A DNA stretch of 64,000 bases from Phascolomyces articulosus (Eukaryota > Mucoromycota > Mucoromycetes > Mucorales > Lichtheimiaceae): assembly GCA_025677815.1 (NCBI GenBank), contig JAIXMP010000016.1, positions 744,001 to 808,000 of the forward strand, read 5' to 3'. The notes under the pieces were generated by a model that searched no databases, had not been told where the DNA came from, and saw only the letters and a program-made list of their open reading frames with translations. The position numbers were made by a program, and so were the translations under genes. This document shows positions 1 to 11,396 of this stretch, piece after piece; position 1 is the first letter of the stretch, and the number at the start of each line of letters is the position of its first letter.

Positions 1-1912
1 CTTGCTGCTTCACGCCGTCGAGATACCATTGTCAGTACACCCGGTGTTGCTAGTCCTACTAGTTTACCTTCGACAGCAACAAGTGTCAACTTACAACCAA
101 CAGAACGATCTGATTATCTTGGCTCAGAGTATAATCCAAATGAAATTGTTTTCAATATGGAAGGCAATGTCAAGGGTGGTACTGTTACCGCTCTTGTTCA
201 AAGACTTACGCAACACGATCAACTTGGTAATAGTTTCTCTCTATATAAATTTCATAACATATCTTTTTTTAACAGTGATTAACTGTTTGTTTCCTTTTTC
301 TGTGAATAGATTCTAAATTTATCACAACCTTCCTTCTCACTTACCGCTCATTTTGTACGTCCCAAGAGTTATTTGATGCATTATTTAAACGATATACCTT
401 ACCACCACCGATGGATTTAACTCAAGAAGAACTTGAAAATTGGCAAGAAAAGAAACTTAAACTTGTTCGACTTCGGTAATGAAAACTATTCAATTTACTA
501 TCTGTTGAATCTTGCCGTTGTTTGAATTACTTACATTTAAAAAAATCCAACATTAGAGTGTTCAATGTCCTCAAATCATGGTTAGAGCATTACTACAATG
601 AAGAAGAAGATCGACCTATGTTAACCGTCCTTTACAAATTCACTGATAACATTGTTCGAGAATCGATGCAGTTTGGTGCCGAGCAATTGATCAAATTGAT
701 TAAAAAACGTATGGATACAGATGATGTTGGTCAAATCAAAAAGATGACATTGAATGTACGTGCCTCCGATATGCCAGCACCGATCTTGCCCAAGAATATG
801 AAACGATTACGATTTTTAGATATCGACCCCTTGGAACTGGCCCGTCAATTGACGGTCATGGATTCCAAATTGTACAGTCGTATTAAACCTGTGGAATGTC
901 TTGATAAGAATTGGGGTAAAGGTGATTCAGAAAATGTGGCTGCCAATGTAAAAGCTTCCATTGAATATTCCAATCAAGTCACTGCTTGGGTGACAGATTC
1001 TATTTTGAGTAAAGATGAAGTCAAAAAACGAGCTGCTGTTGTAAAACATTGGGTTGTTGTTGCAGAGGTAAAATCAATGGCTTTTTATATTTATATATAC
1101 TATATACTTCAGTCCGACGGACGACGACGTAGTAGAACTGACTATGGTTAATAACTTTTTCCTGTACTATTTAGAAATGTCGACTGCTCAACAATTACAA
1201 CACTTGTATGGCTATTCTTTCTGCCTTTGACAACAGTTCAATTGGTCGTATGAAACGTACATGGGAGGTAAGGGTCCTTTTTTTTTGTCCTTTTTTTTTG
1301 TCTCTCTCATTTTTTCTACCCCTTGTAATCATTTCACAATCTCCTTTTTCTACTGTTTTATGAACTCAATTTATTTATTTATTTTATTTTGTATGATGAA
1401 TAGCTCATGAGTGCACGAACAACACAAACACTGATGGGTATTCGACGATTGATGGGTGCGAATAAGAACTTTACTGAATATCGAGATATTATTCATAAAG
1501 TCAATCCACCTTGTATTCCTTTTCTTGGTATTTACCTGCAAGATTTGACATTTATTGAAGATGGCAACAGTAACTTTCTAAAAAAGTCCAATCATTTGAT
1601 TAACTTTGCAAAGCGCATGAAGACAGCAGAAGTGATTCGTGAATTACAGCAATATCAGTCAACGCCTTATCTTTTACAAGCTGTTCCTGATATGCAAGAG
1701 TTTATCAAAACTCATTTACAGTCTAGTAGAGATGAAGAAACTTTGTATAATATGAGTTTACAATTGGAGCCTCGGTAAGTTTTAACATTTCTTCTTTTGC
1801 ATAAATCATAATTATTCATCCCACCTAACACACTCTGTGACCTATTTCATCTATGATTAGTGAACGTGGAGAAGATACGATTGCCCGAAGATTAAAGGAA
1901 TCTGGTTTGTAA
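1..1912 (+). CDS. Cdc25-type Ras guanine nucleotide exchange factor, 3' part
   Basis: The N-terminus lies left of the window. Six exons join in frame (1-226, 310-475, 557-1067, 1175-1267, 1404-1774, 1861-1912), giving 472 visible residues and a TAA stop. A RasGEF N-terminal module starts around residue 55 (motifs EYNPNEIVFNMEGNVKGGTV and FLLTYRSF). The catalytic Cdc25-homology domain runs from about residue 215 (LDIDPLELARQLT) through AILSAFDNSSIGRMKRTW and PCIPFLGIYLQDLTFIEDGN to the C-terminal end. Family knowledge: such proteins load GTP onto Ras at the plasma membrane and usually carry an upstream SH3 or other regulatory region, which is not visible here. All introns are short with consensus borders. 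I am confident of the family; which paralogue it is cannot be told from this part. Confidence 0.93.
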
Positions 1913-1919
1913 AATACGT

Positions 1920-2010
1920 TATTATTATTATTACCACTACTACTATTACTATTATTATTACCACTACTACTATTACTATTATTATTACTACTACTATTAT
2001 TACCATCATC
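1920..2010. repeat. ATT/ACT trinucleotide array in RasGEF 3' UTR
   Basis: Just after the RasGEF stop codon there is a pure run of ATT, ACC and ACT triplets. A block of roughly 36 bases is repeated nearly twice, so there is a higher-order period. The reverse strand reads as a poly-Asn/Ser ORF, which is only a consequence of the triplet repeat. Confidence 0.85.
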
Positions 2011-2641
2011 ATTTTGGATATTTAATATCCTTAAACTTGACATCATCTTTTTCCTTTTCCCTCCTCCCTTGTCTCTCCCCTGTCTCAAACACATCTTCCA
2101 AACCCTTTTCTTCTCCTTCTCTTTTTTTTTGCTTCTTTCCTTATCACTCTCCTTTTATACATATATATTTATACATTTTTCTTATTATGCATTTTTTTTC
2201 TTACTTGATTTCTGGAAGAGTGTCAATTTATTACAGTCATCCAATCAATCCTCTTTAGCGAAATATAATAATTATAACGCGCTGGTCCCTTCTTTTTCTA
2301 ATCTATTTTTTTATTAGTTTTTTTCCTTTCTCTCTCTCCAAACTACAAAAATGATTATCTTTTATCCATCTGTTAGAGTTTTTTTTCTTATTTTCTCCTT
2401 CCCTCATCTTCCACACAGAACACAACACGCAAATATAATCCCATTTTGATTATTATATCATTACAACCAGTAACACTATTTATAATTATATAGAAAAGCA
2501 TTTTAACAGGATCGCTGATCTCTTGTCTCTCTCAATTATAACACAAAATTTACATGTTGCAATATTACACTTTTTTTTTTCTGTATCCAACGTAAATAAC
2601 CAACTTGTTTCACAACATCCTATATCTGAGCGCGTTTGAAA
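2011..2641. other. Pyrimidine-rich intergenic DNA
   Basis: This is T- and C-rich sequence with several poly-T runs and no convincing coding exon. It probably holds the RasGEF terminator region and the old promoter of the adjacent F-box relic. Confidence 0.5.
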
Positions 2642-4865
2642 ATGGAGGAAATACGATCATTATGGGAACACGAGCTACTCAAAACGAAAAAAAGCTTTTA
2701 GAACAATGTCAATATATCACTGCATTAGAACATTCCACAAATAATATCAATGAACTTTTTCACATGGCAGTCAGCATGGTTCAACTTTCACGTTCAAGCA
2801 TGCTCAAGAATGGGAGGGAAACTCGAACAAGAAATTAAGGATGTCACAATGATGACACAATGGATCTCATCGACTCCTAATCCTAATCATTATTTATGTC
2901 TTGGAAATCTATACACAACACAAGGAAACCAATAACAAGACCAAAGAAATGATTATGACCTTATCAGTCGATGTTTATCAAAAATGAAAAGAGCAAAATG
3001 ATATACACTGAAGTACGTCAAGCACGTGGGGTTGATTTTATTGCAGAAATGCCATATGAAATATTTAGTCATGTCATCAGCCATCTACCTTTGGAAGCAC
3101 CTGGTGTATGTGTATATATGAACAAGGCATGGCCCAATCGAATTATTCAACAGCAAGAAGTTTGACATGAGGTTAAACTTGTTCAAGAAGAAGGTGCTAT
3201 AATCAGTCTTTGCTCTCACTTTGTCACAAGTTGCTCAGCTTATCCAAAAGTTCGAATCTAATATCCAAAAAAGCTGGTCTGAACGGAAATCTCAAGTTCA
3301 AATCTGAAAGTTCCCAAAATAGACAGATCTATATATCTATAGGTATATATCGTAAGTAGTATATAATAATATTTATACTTTGTTCTTCTTTTTAGCTGTC
3401 ACCTAACTAAAAAAAAATCAAACAATCTATTGAATAGGATTTGTTAAATGGCTATTAAGAACGACTTGCACCATGAGTAGATCAAGTAAGACCATTATAA
3501 CTGAATATCTTCGGCACACTTTTAAATGTCGGATAGACATTAACAACACTTGAATTGTGGCTGGAACAAAAATATGGACCACAATTAGTTAATATTCTCG
3601 AAGAGTGTCGAAACCTTATAACTGTTTAATATGAGGTCTCAGAAGCGGATTTGTTTGCTGATTTACCAGGATTAAACCATTCAACTAAGCTAATCGCTTT
3701 CTGGAGCTGACATGTTGGGATAACCAACTACAAGAAGGAGAAAGAGAAGTACTTTACGCCTCCCACCATCAGTTTGATTTTAGTGTTGCTGGACTGTAGT
3801 ATTGATCTAATCCTAATGTTATGTCGTCTTTTATTACCACTCGACCTCTACGGATAGGTCATCTATAAAAACATATGAGGGTATAACATTGATAATTGCG
3901 AAGTTGCACCAATGGTAGACACATAATTTGATCCAAAAATGTGTTATGAACCTGTTGGGACACTTTATTTTTTGCTTAGTACCGAAATTTTGAGAAATCA
4001 TTGATGCGAGTACTTGCAAGCAATCAAATGGCATTGAAAACAATTGTTATACATTCGCATCTACTTGCTTAACACGCAATTATAACTGTTGACTGGCTCA
4101 ATGTATTTTCAGACCAAACATATTCATTTCTAACCCTCCCTTAACTGAATCACTTCAATTGACCATCTATCCAGATTACGTTATTAAAATTTTTATTAAC
4201 CACTTTACTACACAACTCTTACATAGTGGTTATCACAATATCACCTCTCTTTATTTGAAGCACAATTAAGGTTGTGAGTCACCTCTTAAAAATCCACCCA
4301 AAAAAAAACAGATTATGGATCTACTCTTTGATGGGTTGATGGAGTTCCAGTCCCTTGAAGAATTGATACTGTCCTGCTTCAACCTTGCATCACCTGCCCC
4401 AGTGCGTTTTTAAGAAAATACGCAACGATGGAGATGGAAAAGTGCCCTTTACATAAACTCAAATTTATTTGTTCTTGAACTTTTGAGGATCCAAGTGATA
4501 CTGTAATACAAATATTTAATATCAAGAGTTTGCACAAATTACTGTTATATTATATCCCTAGTGAAAGTAATGATACTGGAACAATACCAATATATAAGAT
4601 CCATCAATTTGGGAGGAATATTGAGTAATTGCCCCATCTCGAATATTTAATAGCAAGATGGCATTTGGATATTACAGAGGATTGGATTAGACATATATAT
4701 GAAAGAAAAACACTAAAGCAAATCAGGTTGGTTGAATCAAATTGTGATTTAGCACAAGAAAGTGTTAAGATATTCTTTGATGAACCTTCATCACTAAAAA
4801 CCCAATTATTAGTGGAGTTGTGTAAGTGGATGAATATAAACTATCTAGCAGTACCTATACAATAG
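2642..4865 (+). pseudogene. Degraded TPR/F-box/LRR protein gene
   Basis: Several short in-order fragments on one strand look like one broken gene. A start region (MEEIRSLWEHELLKTKKSF) hits a stop. TPR-like pieces follow (TALEHSTNN at about 2730; NPNHYLCLGNLYTTQGNQ at about 2880-2935). An F-box segment at about 3045-3165 reads EMPYEIFSHVISHLPLEAPG and breaks soon after. Leucine-rich pieces end with MPHLEYLIARWHLDI at 4629-4865. Frame changes and stops separate the pieces and no intron set restores a frame. TPR-F-box-LRR proteins are an expanded family in Mucoromycota and would normally recruit substrates to SCF ubiquitin ligases. This copy is distinct in sequence from the three F-box/LRR loci further right. 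Confidence 0.7.
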
Positions 4866-6827
4866 AAGGGCCCCTCTATGTTCGCCTTCTTGTTAGGCAT
4901 CCCCTCTCCCTGTATTATCACTATTTTTGTTTATAAATATGATAAAGAAATGCTAGATAATCATACAGTTGTAATAGTGAGATAACAAATCATGGCGCAT
5001 CAGAATTGATAGGGGTCGGGTCATGCAAATAGAGAACCATTGATTGGCCACGTCTCACTGTTCTTGGAGTAAATTTCGTGTGAATCTTTTATGTGTTCGT
5101 CCTAATTAACTCTGTAAAAAAAAAAGGTCAAAATAAAATTCTATTATCCAATATGTGCTTTTCTTTGTTCGAGAAGAGTATCAATGCTTTGAAGAATAGG
5201 GTCTATCATAACACTGATACTTTTACCCGAATGGGTTCCTGAAATTCTTAGAATCTCAGTTTTTTTGGCTAGTATATAAAAATTCAAAGTACCTTATATT
5301 TTTTTTAAAGTACCTCCATATTATTACGCTCTAAAAACGTCAAAACAAAACACAAAACAAAAAGTAATGCTCTCACGCACAACAAACTTCATTGCAAAAA
5401 TTATATCCACAGTAAAATACTGTGAGAAAATACCTTCAGATTCATTTTACCTAATTCATTCGTTTGTGTTTGGCAATTCAAATTCAGGAACACATCATCT
5501 TCTAATTCATCCGTGTCATGCCAATACTATTCGTTAATAAATCGCTGTAAACCATTACTACAGCTATATTGATAAATGTAAATTAGAATTAGTATATATT
5601 TATCTTATAATATAATGTCTACTTTTAGCATCTGATTAAATAAATGTCTCAGTGTCAAATATAATATATACAGAGTGTCAAGTTTGACTATGGAAACAAA
5701 ATATTGACGTCATTCCAATTTAAGTATCTCTCAGATTGATTCTAAAAAAAGAATACATCGTCATTTTTACGTGCAGTTGAAAATACCGTTCATTTCTTCA
5801 CCATCATTAAATTGGGTTTCAAACAATCTAACGATATAAAATATACAAATCAGTGTAAGAAATAACAAGGATTTTCAGTGAAGATATTGATACAAGTTTA
5901 TATATATGTGTGCAAAAAAAAAGCTTAAAACAGTATAATTAAGTGGTATAATTGATGTTTTTGTAGATACTATAAAGTTTCAAATTGATGTAATAATTAA
6001 AATGAATAATAATGGGCTGATAAATTAAAATATACGTACTGATTTGATTGAGAAGGGTGAGAAATAGTTTTTATTTTAGTCAGTTGAAAACAACAAAAAA
6101 AAAGAGATCATATTTTGGGGTGACGATATACTTATATGATTATCCTACTTTTTGCATGAACCACCATAAAAATTGGGATGTGTGGGGACGAACCAGAATT
6201 AAAGTTTCAATACAGGGAGTACATACGTCATTTGATTGGCTAATGCGTGTCAAAATAACTTTTACTTGTTTGGTCATGGCGGACAAAAAAGGGTTCCTCT
6301 GAGGAACAGCGGGTTGCATTTATTCAACATAGGACGTATACCTACAAATCTCTATAATTTCATTTCTTTTTTTTTTGTTTTACTATACTAGTGCTATTTA
6401 GACCATTATACCTATTATAAAATCTGCAAGTCATTCTATTTTGCCAAGAGAACAAAGGAAAACGAAAAAGAGACTCAACCCAACATACCATACGCGGTAA
6501 AGGGGAAATGATAGTTATTTTTTATGATAAAGAAGCAGAAAAAAAAAAGGTGGCATAAAAATGTCGGTAGCCAATGCTCGATAAAGAGTATCAAAGGTAA
6601 TCTAATAATCCTTATCATAATTTGCGACAAAAGGTTTTATGTGAAAATAGATAATGCGGAGGTTTAAGGTTACTCTGGATATTTTATTTTTGGCCCTGAG
6701 TCAGTCCCGAAATTTAGTTCATAGTGTGATAATACCAAGTACATCCATATTGTCGGATTACCTATATGTGGTCACTCATTGGTTGATTGTCATGTTGTAA
6801 TATTCAATGCATTTTATATTTTTCGTG
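4866..6827. other. AT-rich intergenic region
   Basis: About 2 kb without a convincing gene. ORFs here are short, lack family motifs and show no splice-consistent extensions. The right end is the upstream region of the dioxygenase gene and contains CCAAT-like motifs (around 6235 and 6778). Confidence 0.5.
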
Positions 6828-6836
6828 TATAAAAAG
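6828..6836 (+). promoter_or_regulatory. Probable TATA box of the dioxygenase gene
   Basis: TATAAAAAG lies about 95 bases upstream of the dioxygenase ATG, followed by a pyrimidine-rich stretch typical of a fungal transcription start region. Position and consensus are the only evidence. Confidence 0.5.
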
Positions 6837-6929
6837 GGCATCCTTTTTTTGCATTTTCGTTTTTTTTTTCTTTGTTGCTGGTTTTCGCCTCTTTTACTTT
6901 TTTTTTACACACAAACTATATTATACAAC

Positions 6930-8458
6930 ATGACTTTCACTATTGAACCTATTAAGCCTACTGAAGCTCAAAGTGGTGTTGACTTTGGTGCTATGATTAA
7001 TGACTTGGATCTTGAAAAGTTGACAGGTAAATAACAATAATATGTGACATTTATACAGTATTATCTTTATTTATCCATATATTTTCCTTATCTAACACAC
7101 AATCATAAATAGACCACGATTTTGAAGCATTAAAGGAAGCTGTTTATACCTATCAAGTTGTTGTCATTCGTAACCAATCCCATGTTCAACCCAAAACTCA
7201 ATATGAAATCACCAAACGTTTTGAACCTGAAGTAGATACTTATGGTCATGGTGCCCAACATCGTGCAAAACAATCCGTTATTGCTCGCGATCTTTCTCCT
7301 TTGCCTGAAGTTCCGCAAGTTCAATTGTTGGGTCATGGTTTAGTCAAGAATTATCAAGGTGTTGATGAACGTCAATTGACCCATCCTCATCATAAAGTGT
7401 TCCATCAAACTACCATGTCCAAGGAAGATGAAGAAGCTGGTAAGACTCGATTCTATCGCTGGCATATGGATGCTGCTTTGTACAAGTTGAACCCACCCAA
7501 GGTGACCAGTTTGTTTGGTTTCAAAAATCCTGTAAGTAACAATTTCTTTATACATAAATACCTTTTTCGGCATTATCTATCATACACTGGGGAATGAAAG
7601 TAATGATCCGAGACTGATGAGATAACGAGCTTTCTCTTATTTTTAGGAACCCCGACGTCAAACTGTTGTCTATGATGATGGTACTGATGATACATTGGAT
7701 GTTCAATTGGGTACTACTGCCTGTAAGTATATATGTATAAAAAGGAGGGGTGCGGATGGATGAAAAAAAAAATGGGTGAAAATATATCAATTCGGATAAA
7801 AAAGGACTGTGGGATACAAAATAATAAATAAACAAACAAACAAACAAACAAACAAACAAACAAACACTAAATGTATAAATAAATAAAAATTATTACAGTC
7901 ATTTCGGGCCAACATGCATTTGAAATCTTACCACCAGATATGAAGGAATTGGCTTTCCGTACCCAAGTCAAATATGCCCCTCACCCTTACTTGTGGATGT
8001 CCAAGGCCCGTGCTCGTTCTACTGGTTTGGGTATGGTTTCTGAGGGTAAAGAATTGACCGAAGAAGAATTGCCTCCAATTGAAGAAGAAGCTATCAAGAT
8101 CTATCCCATGTTGTGGAAGAATCCAGTTACCAACAAGATTCACTTGCAAGTTCACCCTGCCGCTGTTCAAGATTTGATCATTGATGGCAAGCCCATGGGT
8201 GATCTTGAAAAGGTCCGTGAATTATTGTACAAGTTCCAACGTCCTGCCATTAATCCCGAGAATGTGTATGCCCATGAATGGAAGGATGGTGACTTTGTTA
8301 TTTTCCATAACCGTGGTGTTTTGCATTCCGTTGTTGGTTCGTTGAAGGATACTGATGTGCGTATTTTCCAACAATGTAATATGGCAAGTGCTGATCCCCC
8401 TATTCCTGCTACTGAAGAAGACTTTGCTCCTTATCGGGTTGCTGCCAACACTGCTTAA
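6930..8458 (+). CDS. xanA: Alpha-ketoglutarate-dependent xanthine dioxygenase (XanA-like, TauD/TfdA family)
   Basis: Four exons (6930-7026, 7113-7531, 7647-7722, 7899-8458) join to 383 residues. The Fe(II) triad is visible: H150 and D152 in RFYRWHMDAALY and H340 in FHNRGVLHSVVGS, with R352 as the expected 2-oxoglutarate anchor. Signature stretches YGHGAQH, GLGMVSEGKELTEEELPPIE and LQVHP resemble fungal XanA as I remember it, more closely than generic taurine dioxygenases. XanA is known to convert xanthine to uric acid in the cytosol using 2-oxoglutarate, O2 and Fe(II), replacing or backing up xanthine dehydrogenase in purine use. The start is the first ATG after a TATA box and begins the conserved N-terminus. 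A sulfonate dioxygenase is the alternative. Confidence 0.85.
7829..7865. repeat. (CAAA)n microsatellite in intron 3 of the dioxygenase gene
   Basis: About nine tandem CAAA units lie within the third intron, between the donor at 7723 and the acceptor ending at 7898. Confidence 0.85.
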
Positions 8459-10173
8459 ATCTTGTAATGATAATAATAATGATCAATGATAATACCAAAA
8501 AAGATATTGTTACAATGTATATACAAATATAAACACTATGATATATAATAAACATATATATAATACCACATTTTTCACATATAAAAAAGTTTTTATTTTC
8601 TACCTTCTCTTTGTTTCTTACCATCTTTCAATATTCAAATATTTGTTTTTTTTTCTTCTAACTCTTTTTTATCCCATGGTTGTTAATTTGGAACAAAAAT
8701 AAAATGAAACTGTCCAAATAAATATGAAATGTTTCGAAATATACACGAACTTCATTTTGTATCAAAAATAAAGTAAAGGGAGGGATTATATAATATTTAT
8801 TTGATTTTTGAAAATAACTAAAAAAGAAAACTATATATTATAATACAAGAAAGATAAGAAAATAAGAAAATAATAATTGCTCGTCGATTGTTACGTATAA
8901 TAATATTGAAAATGAGCTATGTAATATTGTGTGTTTTTTTGGATTATTTTTGTTGTTGTATTTATATGTATATATTTGTATATGGATGTGTATAACTATT
9001 TATACGTATACGGTGGGTATTATGTTGGATACTATTTGTACAGATGCATCAATATCGAATAATTGGGATCCGCTATTGTTTATAAAATATGTAAAGAAGA
9101 GAAAAAGAAAGGATGATGCAAAATATGTAATGAGAAAAAAGAATGTTTGTTTCCAAACATTTAATTATAAAGAAAATATGAAATTGTTGTCATGGGGTTT
9201 GATTCATGGTGTGTTGATATGAATTGTTATTGTTGTTATGGTGATAAAACAAGTCTGAATGGTTTTTTTTTGTTTCCTTTCATAGACCGACCGACTGACT
9301 GGACTAAATGTGGTAGTTTTTATGTGGTGCTGGTGACACAAGATTGTAACGAATGACAATGATGATGTTGGTGGTGGGGTAAGAAACAATACCTAATCGA
9401 CGAAAAAAATTTACATGAGTCTTTTTTTTTTGTTTTGGTGATAGGTAATGTTATACGTCTGTGTGCTATATTCAATAAATGCACTGTTTTTTTTCTTGGA
9501 TTCTATACTTACAATGGCTAATAATAATATATCATTTTAATTTTCATGAAAAATAGAATAGGAATGATGAGAAAGATGATGTTAGTATCTATCAATAATG
9601 ATATACTATAAATAACATTTTATATATACTTACACAATCGCTAGACTTGTGTTTATCTTTATGACAATTACATGTTAGTATGAATTACATCTTTCTTTTA
9701 CTAACCCATATTTTATACATTATGAAATGAAAATGGCTATATTACTTACTAGAACCGCAAAGATAGCAACAAAGTAAAGGCTTTGTTGTAGCAAAAGAAG
9801 ATTGCATTCTTATTTGTATATTAGATGAAGAAAAAATGTGTAAAAAAAAAAGAGAAAAAAAAACGAGATGGAAAAAAGAAGAGAAAGATGGAAAAATGCG
9901 GGGAGCAAGAAGAAGAGGAGAGTTAAGTTGAGGGGAAAAGAAAAGCAAAGTTTTATTATTATTATTATTATTATTGTTATTGTTATTATTATTTTGAAAG
10001 GTCCAGACCCTTTCTTATTTTTGGGAATAGACATTGGTAAACCAGCTGTCACACATATATATTATATAACCATATAGACTTATTTAAACATCTTCCAAAA
10101 TTTGACATTTGCAGGTCATCAACCTTTATTGTTATTATTTCAAAAGAGAAACACTTGATTTTTATTTTATTAT
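8459..10173. other. AT-rich intergenic region with microsatellites
   Basis: No gene is supported. It includes the dioxygenase 3' flank and a run of ATT/GTT triplets at about 9952-9995. Short ORFs here are low-complexity. Confidence 0.5.
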
Positions 10174-10440
10174 TTAATCATCAAAAATATCCATTGAAGT
10201 GGCAAAGACATCTTCGATTGCACTTAATGATACAAAATCATCAGTATTGTCATTAATATCATTGTTCGATCTATATATAGTAAGAGTAGAACAAGAGATC
10301 ATTGATTGATTAAATTGTTTACATTGTTATTATGATTATGATTATCTAGTATTATAATATATTTATTCATATTTTAATTGAAATGTACATCAACAAAAAC
10401 ACTCTCGTCCTCACCATCTTCATCATCAAAACAATATGGC
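10174..10440 (-). other. Possible orphan acidic 3' exons
   Basis: On the minus strand, 10174-10270 reads as a clean terminal exon after a TATATAG acceptor (SNNDINDNTDDFVSL ... MDIFDD, stop). A second acidic piece at about 10375-10437 reads PYCFDDEDGEDESVFVD. I could not join the two in one frame with standard donors, nor attach them to the neighbouring hexosaminidase, whose own stop is at 10471. They may be a missed small gene, an alternative 3' end, or chance. Confidence 0.25.
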
Positions 10441-10470
10441 TTTAAGGTATAGAATAATCATATTGATGGC

Positions 10471-11351
10471 TTATTCATCCTTAAATGCGTCCGGATATGT
10501 ACTATCACACATAAAAGGGTTTTGTCCACTATGCATACAAATATAATATAATAATAAATCCATCATAATTAATAATATTAATAATACACCGGAAAAACCA
10601 ATAATTATAAATTATAAATCATTTAAACTTGTTTTTTTTATCATCTCTCTTTTTTTCTCTCGTTTTATCATTGACTATTTGTCCCAATTTATAAAAAGAA
10701 ATATTTCAACTTACCACCAAAGCGGTTGGAGTGCTTCAGCCCCAATGCCTCGTTTTAATAATCGGTACCTCCAATCGAAGATTCGTAACATGGCGTCGCC
10801 AAGGTCACGCTGTTGTTGGTTTTTATCTCGACGCCCTGACCACATGACTTCGGCCGCGGCTGCGCTTCGTGGCCTATATTAAAGACATAAAATTTATATA
10901 GAACATTTGAGAATTTTATATATATATTTGATACCGTGAGCATGTTTGCATAATGCGTGTCAAATAAAAAAAAAGTGGTAGAAAAAATCACACGTTTTTT
11001 TGTTGTTGTTGTTGTTTAGATAGATGCATATAGAATAGAATATATAGAATAAGATATCAATAATAACTTACCATAATCGTCCATCCAAACTGATATGGTC
11101 CGTTTGTTCAGCCCATAAAGCAACTTCGCCACCCAAGACATTTTTGGCTTCTTCAGGTGTAAGATTATAAGTCATATCATAGCTATAAATACGTTGCCAA
11201 GATTTAAATGGACCACACCAGTCACCACCAGAACCTCCCCAATTAGAAGGTCGGTAATTATCTGTAAGTTGATGTCTTTCCAATTCTTTTGCAAGTGACT
11301 CTGGAATCTTGGGCTGTGTTTGTTCATCATAAGATGTATCATTACCACTAG

Positions 11352-11396
<45 letters not shown>

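Noticed and set aside
1825..2094. Minus-strand ORF rich in Asn and Ser over the RasGEF 3' end
   Set aside because: Produced entirely by the ATT/ACT triplet repeat read in reverse; no flanking coding signal.
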